Positions 41,258-50,143 are shown, counted from the first letter of the stretch. The stretch: 64,000 nucleotides of DNA from Nonomuraea roseoviolacea subsp. carminata (GCF_024172185.1 NZ_JAMZEC010000001.1:7663001-7727000), one strand, 5' to 3'. Program-made: numbers and translations. The notes: generated by a model from the letters alone, not told the origin.

Positions 41258-43452
41258 GGGGCCGTCGTGGGCGCGGCGGCGGCGGATTCCGCCGGCCCCG
41301 GCTCCGCTGGAGGGAGGCCGTCGGCGGCGAGGTGGTCGTGCAGGGCGGCGTGGCGGAACTGGTAGACCGGCCCGACGGCGCGCAGCAGCCCCAGCCGGTG
41401 GGCGTCGTCGAGGAAGTCCATGATCCGCCAGGGGAGCCTGCGTGCCAGGGCCTCCCTGGCCACGGCGATGGCGCAGATCAGCCACGCGCGATGGTTGCCC
41501 GTGGCCATCCCGCTGCCCACCCCCAGCGCGACCCCGAGGAAGAGACCCGTCACGAGCCCGTCGGACAACCCGGACGAGACGCCGGCCAGGAACCCGCACA
41601 TGAGGCCGGCCGAGACGCCCATCGCGCACATGCGCAGCAGCAGGAGGCCCCGGTCGGCCCGCCAGCTCGAACGGGGCGTGCTCGTGGAGGTGAACGTGGG
41701 GTGTTCCGCCCAGGCGATCACCCCGAATGCCACGGTGAGCGCGATCCCGACCACGAAGCTGACGACGGCCCCGCCGAAGAGCAGGTCGGTGAAGTCGTCG
41801 AAGCCGCTGGTGAGGACGGACGACAGGATGCCCCCGATCATGAACCAGAGCCCGGTGGTCAGCCCTTCCCCGAAAGCGCCCCTGATCGAGCGGAGCAGGA
41901 GACGCGTCCGCCCGCGCAGGCGCAGGTCGGCGTGGCCGGGGGTCTCGGCGACGAGGGACCTGGCGGCGCCGCGCGCCAGCAGGAGCATGGAGGGGCCGGC
42001 CACGAGCCCGATCACGAGCCCGGCCGCGGGGGTGGACTCGAGCCAGACCACGACGCCGTCCGCGAGCCCGGCCGCGAGCCCGAGGGCGCCGAGCGTCGCC
42101 GGAAAGCGGGGGACGGTGCCGGCGATGCGCCACCAGGCGAGGTCCCGGCCGGTGGCGGGCGGGAAGGCGCGGGCCAGATACGTGAGGTAGCGGCGGGTGG
42201 CGTCCGGGTCGAGCCGCCGGCGCGGCCGGAAGGGGTCCGCGGAGCCGGCCCCGGGCGGCCGGGCGGCGATGAGGGCCGGGATGAGCCGGTCGAGCAGGTG
42301 GGCGCGCAGCGCGGCGCTGTCGCCGCCGAGGGGCCCGGTGAGCGCGGAGGGGTCGGCGCCGGGGGCGATGGTGACGCTGCGGATCAGCCACAGGCCGAGC
42401 GGGGTGGCGGCGAGCCGGGTGAGCCCGGGGAGGGCGCGGGAGCGCAGCGCGGCCAGGATCTCCTGCCAGACGGGCGGAGGGGCGGCGGGCAGGCAGGCGG
42501 TCAGGTAGTCCGCGGCGGCGTCGGGGGTGAGCGCCCGGGGGGCGATGACCGCGGCGGCGGTCAGCGGCCGGCCTGCCTGCCGGACGGCGGTGGCGAACTC
42601 GGCGGTCCGGCTGGTGAGGACGAGCTGGTCCCGCGCGCCCAGCGAGGCGTTGAGCGCGTCGATGAGCCGGGCCGCGGCTTCCTCGGGGATCTCGTCCAGG
42701 CCGTCCAGGACCGGCAGGACGTGCCCGCCCTCGGCCAGCGCGGCGGCGGCGCCGGGGCCGAGCTGGGGCGCGGCCAGCGCGGGGTGGTCGCGGACCAGGC
42801 GGACGGTGAGCCAGTCCTGCAACCGGGGGTGGACGTCGACGTCCCAGCCGGAGACCGGCAGCAGCACCGGGACCGGCACGATCTCCCCGGCGGCGCCGGC
42901 CAGGTCGGACCTGCGGGTGGCGAGCAGGTGGAGCAGCAGTTGCACCGCCAGGGTGGTCTTGCCCGTACCCGGGCCTCCGGTGATGACCAGCCGCCGGCGG
43001 GGCAGCTCGCGGAACGCGCGCGCCAGGGCCGCGAGGTCGTCGCTGCGGCCGGTGAAGGCGGGATCGCCGCCGGCGGTGATCAGGCGGGGATGGCTCATGA
43101 CCGACGCGTCGGTGGTCAGCCGCCACTGGACGGGGATCGGCGCGGGGTCGTCCAGCAGCCTGTGCCGGGCCTCGGTGCGCCACTGCCGCTCCACCACGCC
43201 GGCCAGCACCTCGGCGGCGGCCTCCACGTCGGCGTCGATCCGGGCGGCGGTGTCGGGCGCGCGCCAGGCCCAGGCCCAGGCCACCACCGTACCGAGGAAG
43301 GCCACCCCGGTCAGCGTGACGCTGACGACGTCGGCCAGGTTGGGTTTCTCGGTGGGCGTGTACTCGCGCCACACCTTCAGCACCAGTACGGTCACCGCGA
43401 GGGTGGCCAGTGCCGCCACCGGGATCCGCCAGCCGCGCCCGCGTCCGCTCAC
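41254..43452 (-). CDS. Membrane-associated NACHT NTPase
   Basis: A 732-residue STAND-type NTPase. Two N-terminal helices (PVAALATLAVTVLVLKV, LTGVAFLGTVVAWAWAW) precede the NACHT domain: Walker A GGPGTGKT (159-166), extended Walker B VLPVLDGLDEIPEE (about 245-258) and sensor LVLTSRTAEFATAV. The C-terminal third has several Gly-rich membrane segments (GLAAGLADGVVVWL, GLVIGLVAGPSMLLLARG, FVVGIALTVAFGVIAW, GLVTGLFLGVALGVGSGM) and ends with an FRHAALHDHLA motif common in such proteins. GTG at 43452 is chosen over an upstream TTG. Some bacterial NACHT proteins act in phage defence; the function here is unknown. Confidence 0.85.
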   Translation of the reverse strand: MSGRGRGWRIPVAALATLAVTVLVLKVWREYTPTEKPNLADVVSVTLTGVAFLGTVVAWAWAWRAPDTAARIDADVEAAAEVLAGVVERQWRTEARHRLLDDPAPIPVQWRLTTDASVMSHPRLITAGGDPAFTGRSDDLAALARAFRELPRRRLVITGGPGTGKTTLAVQLLLHLLATRRSDLAGAAGEIVPVPVLLPVSGWDVDVHPRLQDWLTVRLVRDHPALAAPQLGPGAAAALAEGGHVLPVLDGLDEIPEEAAARLIDALNASLGARDQLVLTSRTAEFATAVRQAGRPLTAAAVIAPRALTPDAAADYLTACLPAAPPPVWQEILAALRSRALPGLTRLAATPLGLWLIRSVTIAPGADPSALTGPLGGDSAALRAHLLDRLIPALIAARPPGAGSADPFRPRRRLDPDATRRYLTYLARAFPPATGRDLAWWRIAGTVPRFPATLGALGLAAGLADGVVVWLESTPAAGLVIGLVAGPSMLLLARGAARSLVAETPGHADLRLRGRTRLLLRSIRGAFGEGLTTGLWFMIGGILSSVLTSGFDDFTDLLFGGAVVSFVVGIALTVAFGVIAWAEHPTFTSTSTPRSSWRADRGLLLLRMCAMGVSAGLMCGFLAGVSSGLSDGLVTGLFLGVALGVGSGMATGNHRAWLICAIAVAREALARRLPWRIMDFLDDAHRLGLLRAVGPVYQFRHAALHDHLAADGLPPAEPGPAESAAAAPTTAP

Positions 43453-43555
43453 GCCGCCATCGTCGCCGCTGACGGGGACGCCCGCGAGCGAATGCCGCAA
43501 AGTCGGCCCCGGCAGGACGCGAAGGGGAGGTCGTGCGCGCGGCCCGCCGGCGGCC

Positions 43556-43945
43556 TCACACCTTGCGGCTGGACCGGGGCCCGTCGAGGCCCCAGGAGAT
43601 GATCCTGGCCGGGGTGATCGTGATGATCTCCCGCGAGAAGTACGGCACCGGCGGCTCGTGGTCGGTCAGCGCCACCGCCGACCCCCGGATCTCGATGCCG
43701 CGCACCACCCACGGGTCCACCGAGGCCAGGTCGTCCACGACGAGGGACACGGTGCTGCCCTGCTGGACGTTCCTGAACTTCTTGGACACCCCCAGCGCGT
43801 GCCCGCCGATCGTGATCGTGCCCGAGGCGGCGTCCACGAAGAAGTTCACGGGGTTGTTCTGCACGTCACCGGCGGGGGAGACGGTGGCGAGGCGGCCGAT
43901 GTGCTGTCCGGCCAGGTAGTCGAGTTCTGCCTGCGTGAAGATCAT
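43556..43945 (-). CDS. PPOX class F420-dependent oxidoreductase-like protein
   Basis: A 129-residue split-barrel flavin/F420-binding protein. IGRLATVSPAGDVQNNPVNFF and GHALGVSKKFRNVQQGSTVSLVVDDL are typical of the actinomycete PPOX/F420 group. The reaction is unknown. The gene starts 7 nt after a -10 element in a MerR-type promoter, so it is probably leaderless and controlled by a MerR activator encoded elsewhere. Confidence 0.9.
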   Translation of the reverse strand: MIFTQAELDYLAGQHIGRLATVSPAGDVQNNPVNFFVDAASGTITIGGHALGVSKKFRNVQQGSTVSLVVDDLASVDPWVVRGIEIRGSAVALTDHEPPVPYFSREIITITPARIISWGLDGPRSSRKV

Positions 43946-43952
43946 GCGGGCC

Positions 43953-43983
43953 AGTATGCAACCTTGACACCGGCGTCAATCAA
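43953..43983 (-). promoter_or_regulatory. MerR-type promoter of the PPOX gene
   Basis: Minus strand: -35 TTGATT (43983-43978), 19-bp spacer, -10 CATACT (43958-43953). The dyad TTGACACCGGCGTCAA (43964-43979, 14 of 16 symmetric) fills the spacer, the typical MerR arrangement. The ATG is 7 nt beyond the -10. Confidence 0.65.
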
Positions 43984-43994
43984 ACCCGAGGCGT

Positions 43995-44384
43995 TCAGAA
44001 GGGGACGCCGCAGCGCAGGATCACGTTGGCGTAGGGACGCGCCTCGCCGGTGCGGACCACCAGCTCGGCGGCCCGGCCCAGCTCCTTGAGGCGCTCGTGG
44101 GGCACGTACGCCGGCCCGGGGAGCCGGGCGCGCAGCAGGGCGTCGCACGCGGGGTTGGCCGCGCGCACCTCTTCAGCGGCCGTGGCGCCCTCGACGACGA
44201 GCTCGGAGAGCAGGCCGTCCAGCACCGTCTCGAACGACGGGATCCCCGGCAGGAACGCCAGGTCCACGATCTCGGCGCCGCGCCGCAGCGGCATGCCGCT
44301 GTCGCAGACCAGCACCCGGTCGGTGTGCCCGAGCCGCGCGACGGCCCCCGCGAGGGCGGCGTTGAGGATGCCGCCGCGCTTCAC
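43995..44384 (-). CDS. rbsD: RbsD/FucU family sugar mutarotase
   Basis: A 129-residue enzyme interconverting pyranose and furanose forms of ribose or related sugars. The family N terminus KRGGILNAALAGAVARLGHTD and LVCDSGMPLRRGAEIVDLAF are intact, as are the C-terminal active-site residues (VRTGEARPYANVILRCGVPF). GTG at 44384 gives the exact family start; upstream in-frame starts add unrelated residues. No ribose operon is adjacent. It may serve the surrounding sugar catabolism genes. Confidence 0.9.
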   Translation of the reverse strand: MKRGGILNAALAGAVARLGHTDRVLVCDSGMPLRRGAEIVDLAFLPGIPSFETVLDGLLSELVVEGATAAEEVRAANPACDALLRARLPGPAYVPHERLKELGRAAELVVRTGEARPYANVILRCGVPF

Positions 44385-44477
44385 CAGGTGTCCCGCGTCG
44401 TCCGCATGAGCCGACCGTACGCGCCCGGCCCGGACGGGACGCGGAGCGACACCCTCCGACATTCCCGCCCGGATGCG

Positions 44478-44513
44478 AAGTAGTACGCTCGTACATGTAC
44501 GAATGTACTACTT
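44478..44513. promoter_or_regulatory. 36-bp operator upstream of the SMR/tetR operon
   Basis: AAGTAGTAC at 44478-44486 and its reverse complement GTACTACTT at 44505-44513 flank a perfect central CGTACATGTACG (44490-44501). Only two base pairs per half break the symmetry across 36 bp. It ends 15 bp before the SMR start, so the coupled TetR should bind here and repress the operon. Confidence 0.85.
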
Positions 44514-44528
44514 CTGGAGACCTCCGCC

Positions 44529-44852
44529 ATGATGTACGTGTTCCTGGCCCTGGCCATCGTGGCCGAGGTCGTGGCGACCAGCCTGCTGAAGACCACCGAG
44601 GGGTTCACCCGGCTCTGGCCGACGCTGGGTTGCCTGGCCGGGTACGGAGCCGCCTTCCTGCTGCTCACCCAGGCCCTGGAGCGGGGCATGCAGGTCGGCG
44701 TCGCCTACGCCGTGTGGTCGGGCCTCGGCACGACGCTCATCGTGATCATCGGAATGCTCTTCCTGGGCGAGCCGCTCACCGTGGCGAAGGTCGCCGGCGT
44801 GACCCTGGTGGTGGCCGGCGTCGTCACGCTCAACCTGGCGGGTGCGCATTGA
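44529..44852 (+). CDS. SMR family multidrug efflux protein
   Basis: A 107-residue four-helix proton antiporter exporting lipophilic cations. The essential membrane Glu is in LAIVAEVVATSLLK (residue 13 or 14). GYGAAFLLLTQALERGMQVGVAYAVWSGLGT and ease of alignment with EmrE/QacE (GMLFLGEPLTVAKVAGVTLV, given separately) make this firm. ATG at 44529 follows a GGAGACC stretch. The stop overlaps the TTG of tetR (TTGA). Confidence 0.95.
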   Translation: MMYVFLALAIVAEVVATSLLKTTEGFTRLWPTLGCLAGYGAAFLLLTQALERGMQVGVAYAVWSGLGTTLIVIIGMLFLGEPLTVAKVAGVTLVVAGVVTLNLAGAH

Positions 44853-45397
44853 CCGGCCGGCGCAACCCCGGCGAGCGCCGCCGCCGCATGGTCGAGGCCG
44901 CCTGCGAGCTGATCCCCGAGGTGGGGGTGAACGGCCTGACGCACCGGCTCGTCGCCGCCCGCGCCGGCGTGCCGCTGGGGGCGACGACCTACTACTTCGC
45001 CTCCCTGGACGACCTGGTCGCCGCCGCCCTCACGCGCGCCGCCGAGGTCACCGAGGAGGGGCTGCGCCTCTGGAGCGAGGAGCTGGAGCGCTGCGCGGAC
45101 GTGCCCGCAACGCTCGCCGCGCTCACCGCCGACTACCTGCGCGAACGCGACCGGATGGTGACCTGGAACGAGCTCTACGCCGCGGCGGCCCACCGGCCCG
45201 AGCTGCGGCCCCTGGCCCGCCTGTGGCTCGACGGGCTGACCAGGAGCCTGAGCCGGTACGCGGGCGCGCGGGCGGCCCGCGCCGCCGCGGTGTTCGTCGA
45301 CGGGGCCCTGCTGTACTCCCTCATCAACGACGAGCCCCTCGACGCGGAGTCGCTGGAACGGTCGCTGGCCGCGCTCCTGGCCATGGACGCCGGCTGA
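44849..45397 (+). CDS. TetR family regulator of the SMR pump
   Basis: A 182-residue repressor. HTH: RRMVEAACELIPEVGVNGLT, HRLVAARAGVPLGATTYYF, SLDDLVAAALTRA. A TTG at 44849 inside the TTGA overlap is chosen because it matches the natural domain start; no ATG or GTG exists nearby. Co-transcription with the pump and the large palindrome upstream indicate a self-regulated efflux unit responding to a cationic drug. Confidence 0.9.
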   Translation: MTGRRNPGERRRRMVEAACELIPEVGVNGLTHRLVAARAGVPLGATTYYFASLDDLVAAALTRAAEVTEEGLRLWSEELERCADVPATLAALTADYLRERDRMVTWNELYAAAAHRPELRPLARLWLDGLTRSLSRYAGARAARAAAVFVDGALLYSLINDEPLDAESLERSLAALLAMDAG

Positions 45398-45405
45398 GCG
45401 CCGCG

Positions 45406-48400
45406 CTACCCCTCCGGCAGGACGAGGCGGACCGGGCCGAACAGCCCCGTGACCCGCTGGCCGGGGAAGACGAAGTGCGTGGGGCTCACCGCGTCCAGGT
45501 GCGGGGCGAGCGTGCCGTACACCTCGACCTCCACCGTGTTCTCGCCGGGCCGCAGCGCCGCGCCCACGTCGAACCGGTACGGCGAGCAGACCCGCACCCC
45601 GCACGCGCGGCCGTTGACCCGCACCTCGGCCGTGCCGCGCACCCGCCCCAGATCGAGCACCCCCGGCCCGGTCGCGGTGACGGTCACGGTGCGGCGGTAG
45701 CGGACGCCTCCGCTGTACTCCGGCAGGCCGGTCCGCTCCCAGTCGCCCAGCTCGATCGGCCCCGGCCCGGCGTCGAACTCGACCGGCCCGGTCAGGATCG
45801 CCCCGCCGGCGTGCCCGGCCTCGGTCTCCACCCGCAGCGTCGCCACGCGCGGCCCCCTCCCTCCGTCGAGGGGCACCTCCAGGAGACCCGTGCCCTCCGC
45901 CACCGTGGCCTCCACCGCTGTGTCTCCCACGGCTGCGTCTCCCACACCTGTGTCTCTCACCACTGTGTCTCCCACGACGGGGTCGCCGTCCAGCGTGAGA
46001 ACGGCCCGCCCGCGCAGCGGCACCCGGACGGCGGTGGCCCCCGGCGGCACCTGGAAGCGCAGCCACTCCACCCGCCCCGCGGCCCCCTCCTCGCCCAGCA
46101 CGGCGCGCAGCACCACGTCGTCCCCGCCGGCGCCCGACAGCCAGGACGTGTCCGGAAGCGGGTGCGGGCGGCGCGGGAGGTGGAGGGCCGCCGGGTCGAG
46201 GTACTGGGACCGGCGCACGCGGGCCGGCGACCGCACGCCGTCCCGGACCGCCTCCCAGCCGGGCCCCGACGTCGCGCAGCCGTCCACCAGGACCGGCTCC
46301 GAGCCGTCGGCCACCCGCACCGTGACCACGTTCGGCCCCGGCCGCAGCGCCCCGGACGCGTCGTAGCGGCGCACGCGGGGCTTGCGCAGGTCCGCGTACG
46401 GGTCGAAGCCGCCCTGACGGCCCAGCTCGACGCCGTTCACGAGGACGCGGCAGGCCGCGGTCGAGGCGACCTGGAGCGTGGTGCCGCGCGGGACGAACGT
46501 CGCGGTCAGCTCGGCGGGGCCCTCCGGACCGGCGATCCACTCGGGCCGCAGGTACGCCTCCGGGTCCGTCACGACCGCCACGTGGGCGCGCAGCGGCGCG
46601 TCACCGCCGTCCGCCTCGTCCGGCGCCAGCCGCAGGTCCAGCACGTACGTGCCGGGGGAGAGCGGCTCCCCGGCGATGGCGAGGTGCCCGCGGTCGGCGA
46701 GGGGGACGGCCGCGCCGTCGATCCAGGCCGCCTTGGCCGCCGCCGCCCCCACCGCGAGGTACGCCCGCCCGTCCGGGTCCGCGCCCGCCGGGACGGTCAG
46801 CTCGCACCGGAACCACGCGGCGTGGCCCGCCGGCACCCGGCCGAAGTCCAGGAACTCCTCCGGGACGTGCCCCTTGGGGCCGAGGGTGACGCGGTGGATC
46901 GGGTCCTTGCGGATCCCGCGCGACACCGAGAAGACAGCGGCCCGCCGGTCGCCCGCGGCCGCGGGCGCCCCCTCCGCGGCCGGGCGGCCGGCCGCCGGGA
47001 CGGGCGGCTCGCCCGCGGGCGCGGGCGTGGTCACGTCGTCCGGCGTGAGGTGCCAGACCCCGTGCGGGCCGAACGTGGCGTACGCGGGCCGCCACGCCTC
47101 CTCCCCGTCGAGCCGGTGCTCCACCTCCCACCGGCGCAGCACCGGCCCGTCGTGGCCGAGGTCGCCCCAGGTGTCGTCCAGGGTGGGCACCGGCTCCATC
47201 TCCCAGCCCGAGTCGAGGTCCACCTGGCGCGTACCGCCCGGTACGGCCGGCGGGGGCGGCGGCGCCTCCTGGCCCGTGAACACCAGCAGTGCCGCCGGTC
47301 CCGCGTCGAACGGCACCACCACCTCCACGCCGTCGCCGTCCACGGCGGACGGCAGCACGCGCGCCCCGCCGGTGAACGGGTCCACCAGCAGCGGCGCCCC
47401 CGTGACGCCCCGCACCCGGACCGGCATGCCGGTCGCGTACCGGGACGGGTCGAAGTCGATCGTGGCCGAGTCCCATCCCTGGTCGGCGCCCCGCGCGTCC
47501 GGGTGCTCCACCGCCACCCGGCTGGCCATGGGGAACGCGGCCTGCAGGTAGACCAGCGTCGCGCCGTCGACCTCGCGGACCAGCGGCGGCACGGGCGCCT
47601 CCACGCGGCGCAGCGGCGCCAGCAGCGGCCCGAGCGCGTCCACCGACGGCGCGAACCGGGCGAGGTCCCGCAACGGCCCGTCGGGGACCGTCTCCACGGC
47701 CACCACCAGGCCGCCCCGCTGCGCGAACGCGACCAGCGCCCGCTCGGTGCCGGGCTCCAGCACCGCGCAGGCGGGCAGGACGACGGCCGCGTACGACTCC
47801 CCGGCCACCTCCAGCCGCGCCCCGTCACCCCACGCTTCGGGAGCGGAGGGCCGGACGGTGGCCCGCTGGAGCGAGTCGTCGTCGATGACGTCCGCGTCCA
47901 GCCCCAGCTCGTCCAGCACCCCGGGCACCATCCGGAACCACGCCATGTCGCCGACGAGCCGCCGGTACACCTCCTGCGCCCGCCCGGCCTCCGCGCCGGC
48001 GCCGTCGAGGCCCGTGAACGCCTGGGCGGTCGCGGTCGGCAGCAGCACCGCCACGTCGCACGCGTGCCGCCCCAGCGACAGGGCCGCGCACAGCCGCGTG
48101 ACGGCGTCGGCGAAGACGCGGTGGTGCCGCCAGTACGGCTGCCGCCAGTCGGTGGCCGGGGGCGCCCACTCCCACCAGCCGCCCTTGGTCGTGTAGTACA
48201 CGGCGTGCGGGTTGTAGAGCGTGGCGCCGGCGCGCAGCCAGGGCAGCAGCCAGTCGAAGGTCTCCTCCAGCGTGCCGCCCCAGCCGCTGGAGTGGAACGC
48301 CTCGATCCAGGTGCGGGGCCGGCCGTACAGGTGGGCGAGGGAGGAGTGGATCCGGGCGTCCCCGTGGTGGTCGGAGCCCGGGGCGCCGAACCAGCGGTGG

Positions 48401-49257
48401 GTGCGGGCGTAGTCGGCGTACAGCTGCACGCCCTCCACGGGGTGGCCGGCGCGGGCCGGGTCCTGCTGGTCGCAGCCGCTCACCAGGCCGTGCCGCTCGT
48501 GCCAGGCGGCCAGCGGCCGGAAGAACGCCTCCTCGGCCAGTTCGGCGCGCGTCCGGTGGTAGTCGCGCCGCACCCGTCCCGCGTCCGGCCCGCCTCCTCC
48601 GTCCTGCCACAGCGCGGGCAGGTGCGGCGTGAGGTCGTAGCCGCGCCGCCGGGCGAACTCCTCGGCGAAGCCGTCCGACCAGGTCGGGATCGACGGCAGC
48701 TCGTCCTGGAACGAGCCGGCGATGACGCCGCCCAGCCGCTTGCCGAGCCGGCGCTCGAACGCGCCGTGGACGCGGTCGATGAGCGCCGCGCACGCCTCCG
48801 TCGACAGGTAGTCGAAGCCGCGGGTCGCGACGGAGCCGTCCGGCGCCAGCCAGCGCCCCGCGAAGCGCGGCTCCTCGTCCACCAGCCGCGCCTGGAGGTC
48901 GGCGCCGGAGAAGCCGAGCTGGTCGTAGAACCACAGGGAGATCCCCAGCTCCTCGGCGTCGTCGCACACCTGCTCCAGCAGCGTCCACCACGCCTCGGAG
49001 AAGAACGGCGGGTCGTCGGCGTCGGAGCCGAACATCGGCCCGGACGGCGCCAGGTTGAGGATGACCAGGTTCCACACGCCGCCCTCGGCGAACCGTTCGA
49101 GCTGCCGGCGCAGCCGGTCGCGGCGCAGGGGCTCCCCGCTCCACCACCAGATCGCCGCGGGGGAGTAGGCGCGCGGCGGCTCGGCCAGCACCCGGGCGAG
49201 CCCGGGCGGGAGGGACGGCGGCGAGGCGGGCGAGGAGGGAAGGGACGGCGGGGTCAT
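45406..49257 (-). CDS. GH106-like glycosyl hydrolase
   Basis: A 1283-residue enzyme resembling GH106 rhamnosidases (Glyco_hydro_106). The N-terminal barrel starts AYSPAAIWWWSGEPLRRDRL and holds LGISLWFYDQLGFSGAD, GVIAGSFQDELPSIPTW, EGVQLYADYARTHRW and WIEAFHSSGWGGTLEETFDW. A Rossmann-like middle and several beta-sandwich domains follow, with a galactose-binding-like C terminus (GVLDLGRVRGTAEVRVNG). There is no signal peptide, so it acts on imported substrate. The ATG overlaps the DeoR stop (ATGA). Four 15-bp units near 45917-45976 add VGDTx repeats in a linker. Confidence 0.82.
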   Translation of the reverse strand: MTPPSLPSSPASPPSLPPGLARVLAEPPRAYSPAAIWWWSGEPLRRDRLRRQLERFAEGGVWNLVILNLAPSGPMFGSDADDPPFFSEAWWTLLEQVCDDAEELGISLWFYDQLGFSGADLQARLVDEEPRFAGRWLAPDGSVATRGFDYLSTEACAALIDRVHGAFERRLGKRLGGVIAGSFQDELPSIPTWSDGFAEEFARRRGYDLTPHLPALWQDGGGGPDAGRVRRDYHRTRAELAEEAFFRPLAAWHERHGLVSGCDQQDPARAGHPVEGVQLYADYARTHRWFGAPGSDHHGDARIHSSLAHLYGRPRTWIEAFHSSGWGGTLEETFDWLLPWLRAGATLYNPHAVYYTTKGGWWEWAPPATDWRQPYWRHHRVFADAVTRLCAALSLGRHACDVAVLLPTATAQAFTGLDGAGAEAGRAQEVYRRLVGDMAWFRMVPGVLDELGLDADVIDDDSLQRATVRPSAPEAWGDGARLEVAGESYAAVVLPACAVLEPGTERALVAFAQRGGLVVAVETVPDGPLRDLARFAPSVDALGPLLAPLRRVEAPVPPLVREVDGATLVYLQAAFPMASRVAVEHPDARGADQGWDSATIDFDPSRYATGMPVRVRGVTGAPLLVDPFTGGARVLPSAVDGDGVEVVVPFDAGPAALLVFTGQEAPPPPPAVPGGTRQVDLDSGWEMEPVPTLDDTWGDLGHDGPVLRRWEVEHRLDGEEAWRPAYATFGPHGVWHLTPDDVTTPAPAGEPPVPAAGRPAAEGAPAAAGDRRAAVFSVSRGIRKDPIHRVTLGPKGHVPEEFLDFGRVPAGHAAWFRCELTVPAGADPDGRAYLAVGAAAAKAAWIDGAAVPLADRGHLAIAGEPLSPGTYVLDLRLAPDEADGGDAPLRAHVAVVTDPEAYLRPEWIAGPEGPAELTATFVPRGTTLQVASTAACRVLVNGVELGRQGGFDPYADLRKPRVRRYDASGALRPGPNVVTVRVADGSEPVLVDGCATSGPGWEAVRDGVRSPARVRRSQYLDPAALHLPRRPHPLPDTSWLSGAGGDDVVLRAVLGEEGAAGRVEWLRFQVPPGATAVRVPLRGRAVLTLDGDPVVGDTVVRDTGVGDAAVGDTAVEATVAEGTGLLEVPLDGGRGPRVATLRVETEAGHAGGAILTGPVEFDAGPGPIELGDWERTGLPEYSGGVRYRRTVTVTATGPGVLDLGRVRGTAEVRVNGRACGVRVCSPYRFDVGAALRPGENTVEVEVYGTLAPHLDAVSPTHFVFPGQRVTGLFGPVRLVLPEG
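45917..45976. repeat. Four 15-bp tandem units inside the GH106-like gene
   Basis: Units of SCTGYGTCTCYCACS at 45917-45931, 45932-45946, 45947-45961 and 45962-45976 encode pentapeptides of the VGDTx type. They keep the frame and lie in a low-complexity linker. Confidence 0.85.
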
Positions 49258-50060
49258 GACGCCTCCGGGGGGAGCAGGGCGGCGACGTCGAGGGACCGGG
49301 TGAGCTGGTCGAGCTCCCGCAGCGCCTCGGGCGCTGCGCCGGCGTCCACGATGACGCGGTCGAACGTCTCGAGCCGGGCCACACGGTACAGCGCGGTCCG
49401 GGTGAGCTTGGTGTGGTCGAGCAGCAGCACGCCGCGCGTGGCCGAGGCCAGCATGGCGCGCTTGACCGGCACGATGTGCTGCTCCTGGTGGCAGGCGTGG
49501 CCGCCGGTCACCGCCGAGGTCGACACGAAGCACAGGTCGGCCTGCAGGGCGGCGATGGCGTCGGTGCAGGAGACGCCGAGGAAGGAGTTGTGCGGCGCGT
49601 CGTAGTCGCCGCCCAGCGCGATGAGCCGGATCCCGGGCATGCCGGCGACCAGCTCGATCGTGGTGAGGAAGTTGGTGACGACGGTCAGCGGGGCCAGCGC
49701 CTCCAGGCGCCGCGCGAGGGCCAGGCTGGTGGTGGAGTCGTCGAGCATGACCGCCATGCCCGGCTCGACCAGCTCCGCCGCCCGCGCGGCGACCGCCTCC
49801 TTCTCCGCGCGCATCGACCGCTCGCGGAAGGAGACGTCGCTCTCGAAGACGCTCGACGGCTGCGCGGTCACGCCGCCGCGCAGCTTGCGGACCAGGCCCT
49901 GCCGTTCCAGCGCGCTCAGGTCCCGGTGGATCGTCATCAGGCTGACCTGGAACAGCTCGGCCAGCTCGCCCGCCGTGATGTCGCCGCGGGCGAGGATCTG
50001 CTCGGCGATGGCCTCCTGCCGCCTCGCGGGGCCCGGCCGCGTGCCGCCGCCGTCGATCAT
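49254..50060 (-). CDS. DeoR/GlpR family transcriptional regulator
   Basis: A 268-residue repressor of sugar catabolism. N-terminal HTH: RRQEAIAEQILARGDITAGE, LAELFQVSLMTIHRDLSALE, GLVRKLRGGVTA. The C-terminal DeoR sensor domain has MLDDSTTSLALARRL, TVVTNFLTTIELV, ALGGDYDAPHNSFLG and KRAMLASATRGVLLLDHTKL, which bind phosphosugars in the family. ATG at 50060 is the most N-terminal plausible start. It is coupled to the GH106-like gene, its likely target, and has an inverted repeat upstream. Confidence 0.92.
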   Translation of the reverse strand: MIDGGGTRPGPARRQEAIAEQILARGDITAGELAELFQVSLMTIHRDLSALERQGLVRKLRGGVTAQPSSVFESDVSFRERSMRAEKEAVAARAAELVEPGMAVMLDDSTTSLALARRLEALAPLTVVTNFLTTIELVAGMPGIRLIALGGDYDAPHNSFLGVSCTDAIAALQADLCFVSTSAVTGGHACHQEQHIVPVKRAMLASATRGVLLLDHTKLTRTALYRVARLETFDRVIVDAGAAPEALRELDQLTRSLDVAALLPPEAS

Positions 50061-50143
50061 CCCTGGGCCGTGCCCGTTCCCGTCATGGTGGATCTCCAGG
50101 GGGTGTCCGAGAACCGGAGGGGATCGCGTCGTCGACGCGCGCG

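Noticed and set aside
44842..49605. 1587-codon plus-strand frame opposite the GH106-like gene
   Set aside because: Composition and lack of domains mark it as a shadow of the minus-strand hydrolase.
25660..50060. Secondary-metabolite gene cluster
   Set aside because: No polyketide, peptide, terpene or RiPP biosynthetic core gene is present; the content is sugar catabolism with scattered regulators.
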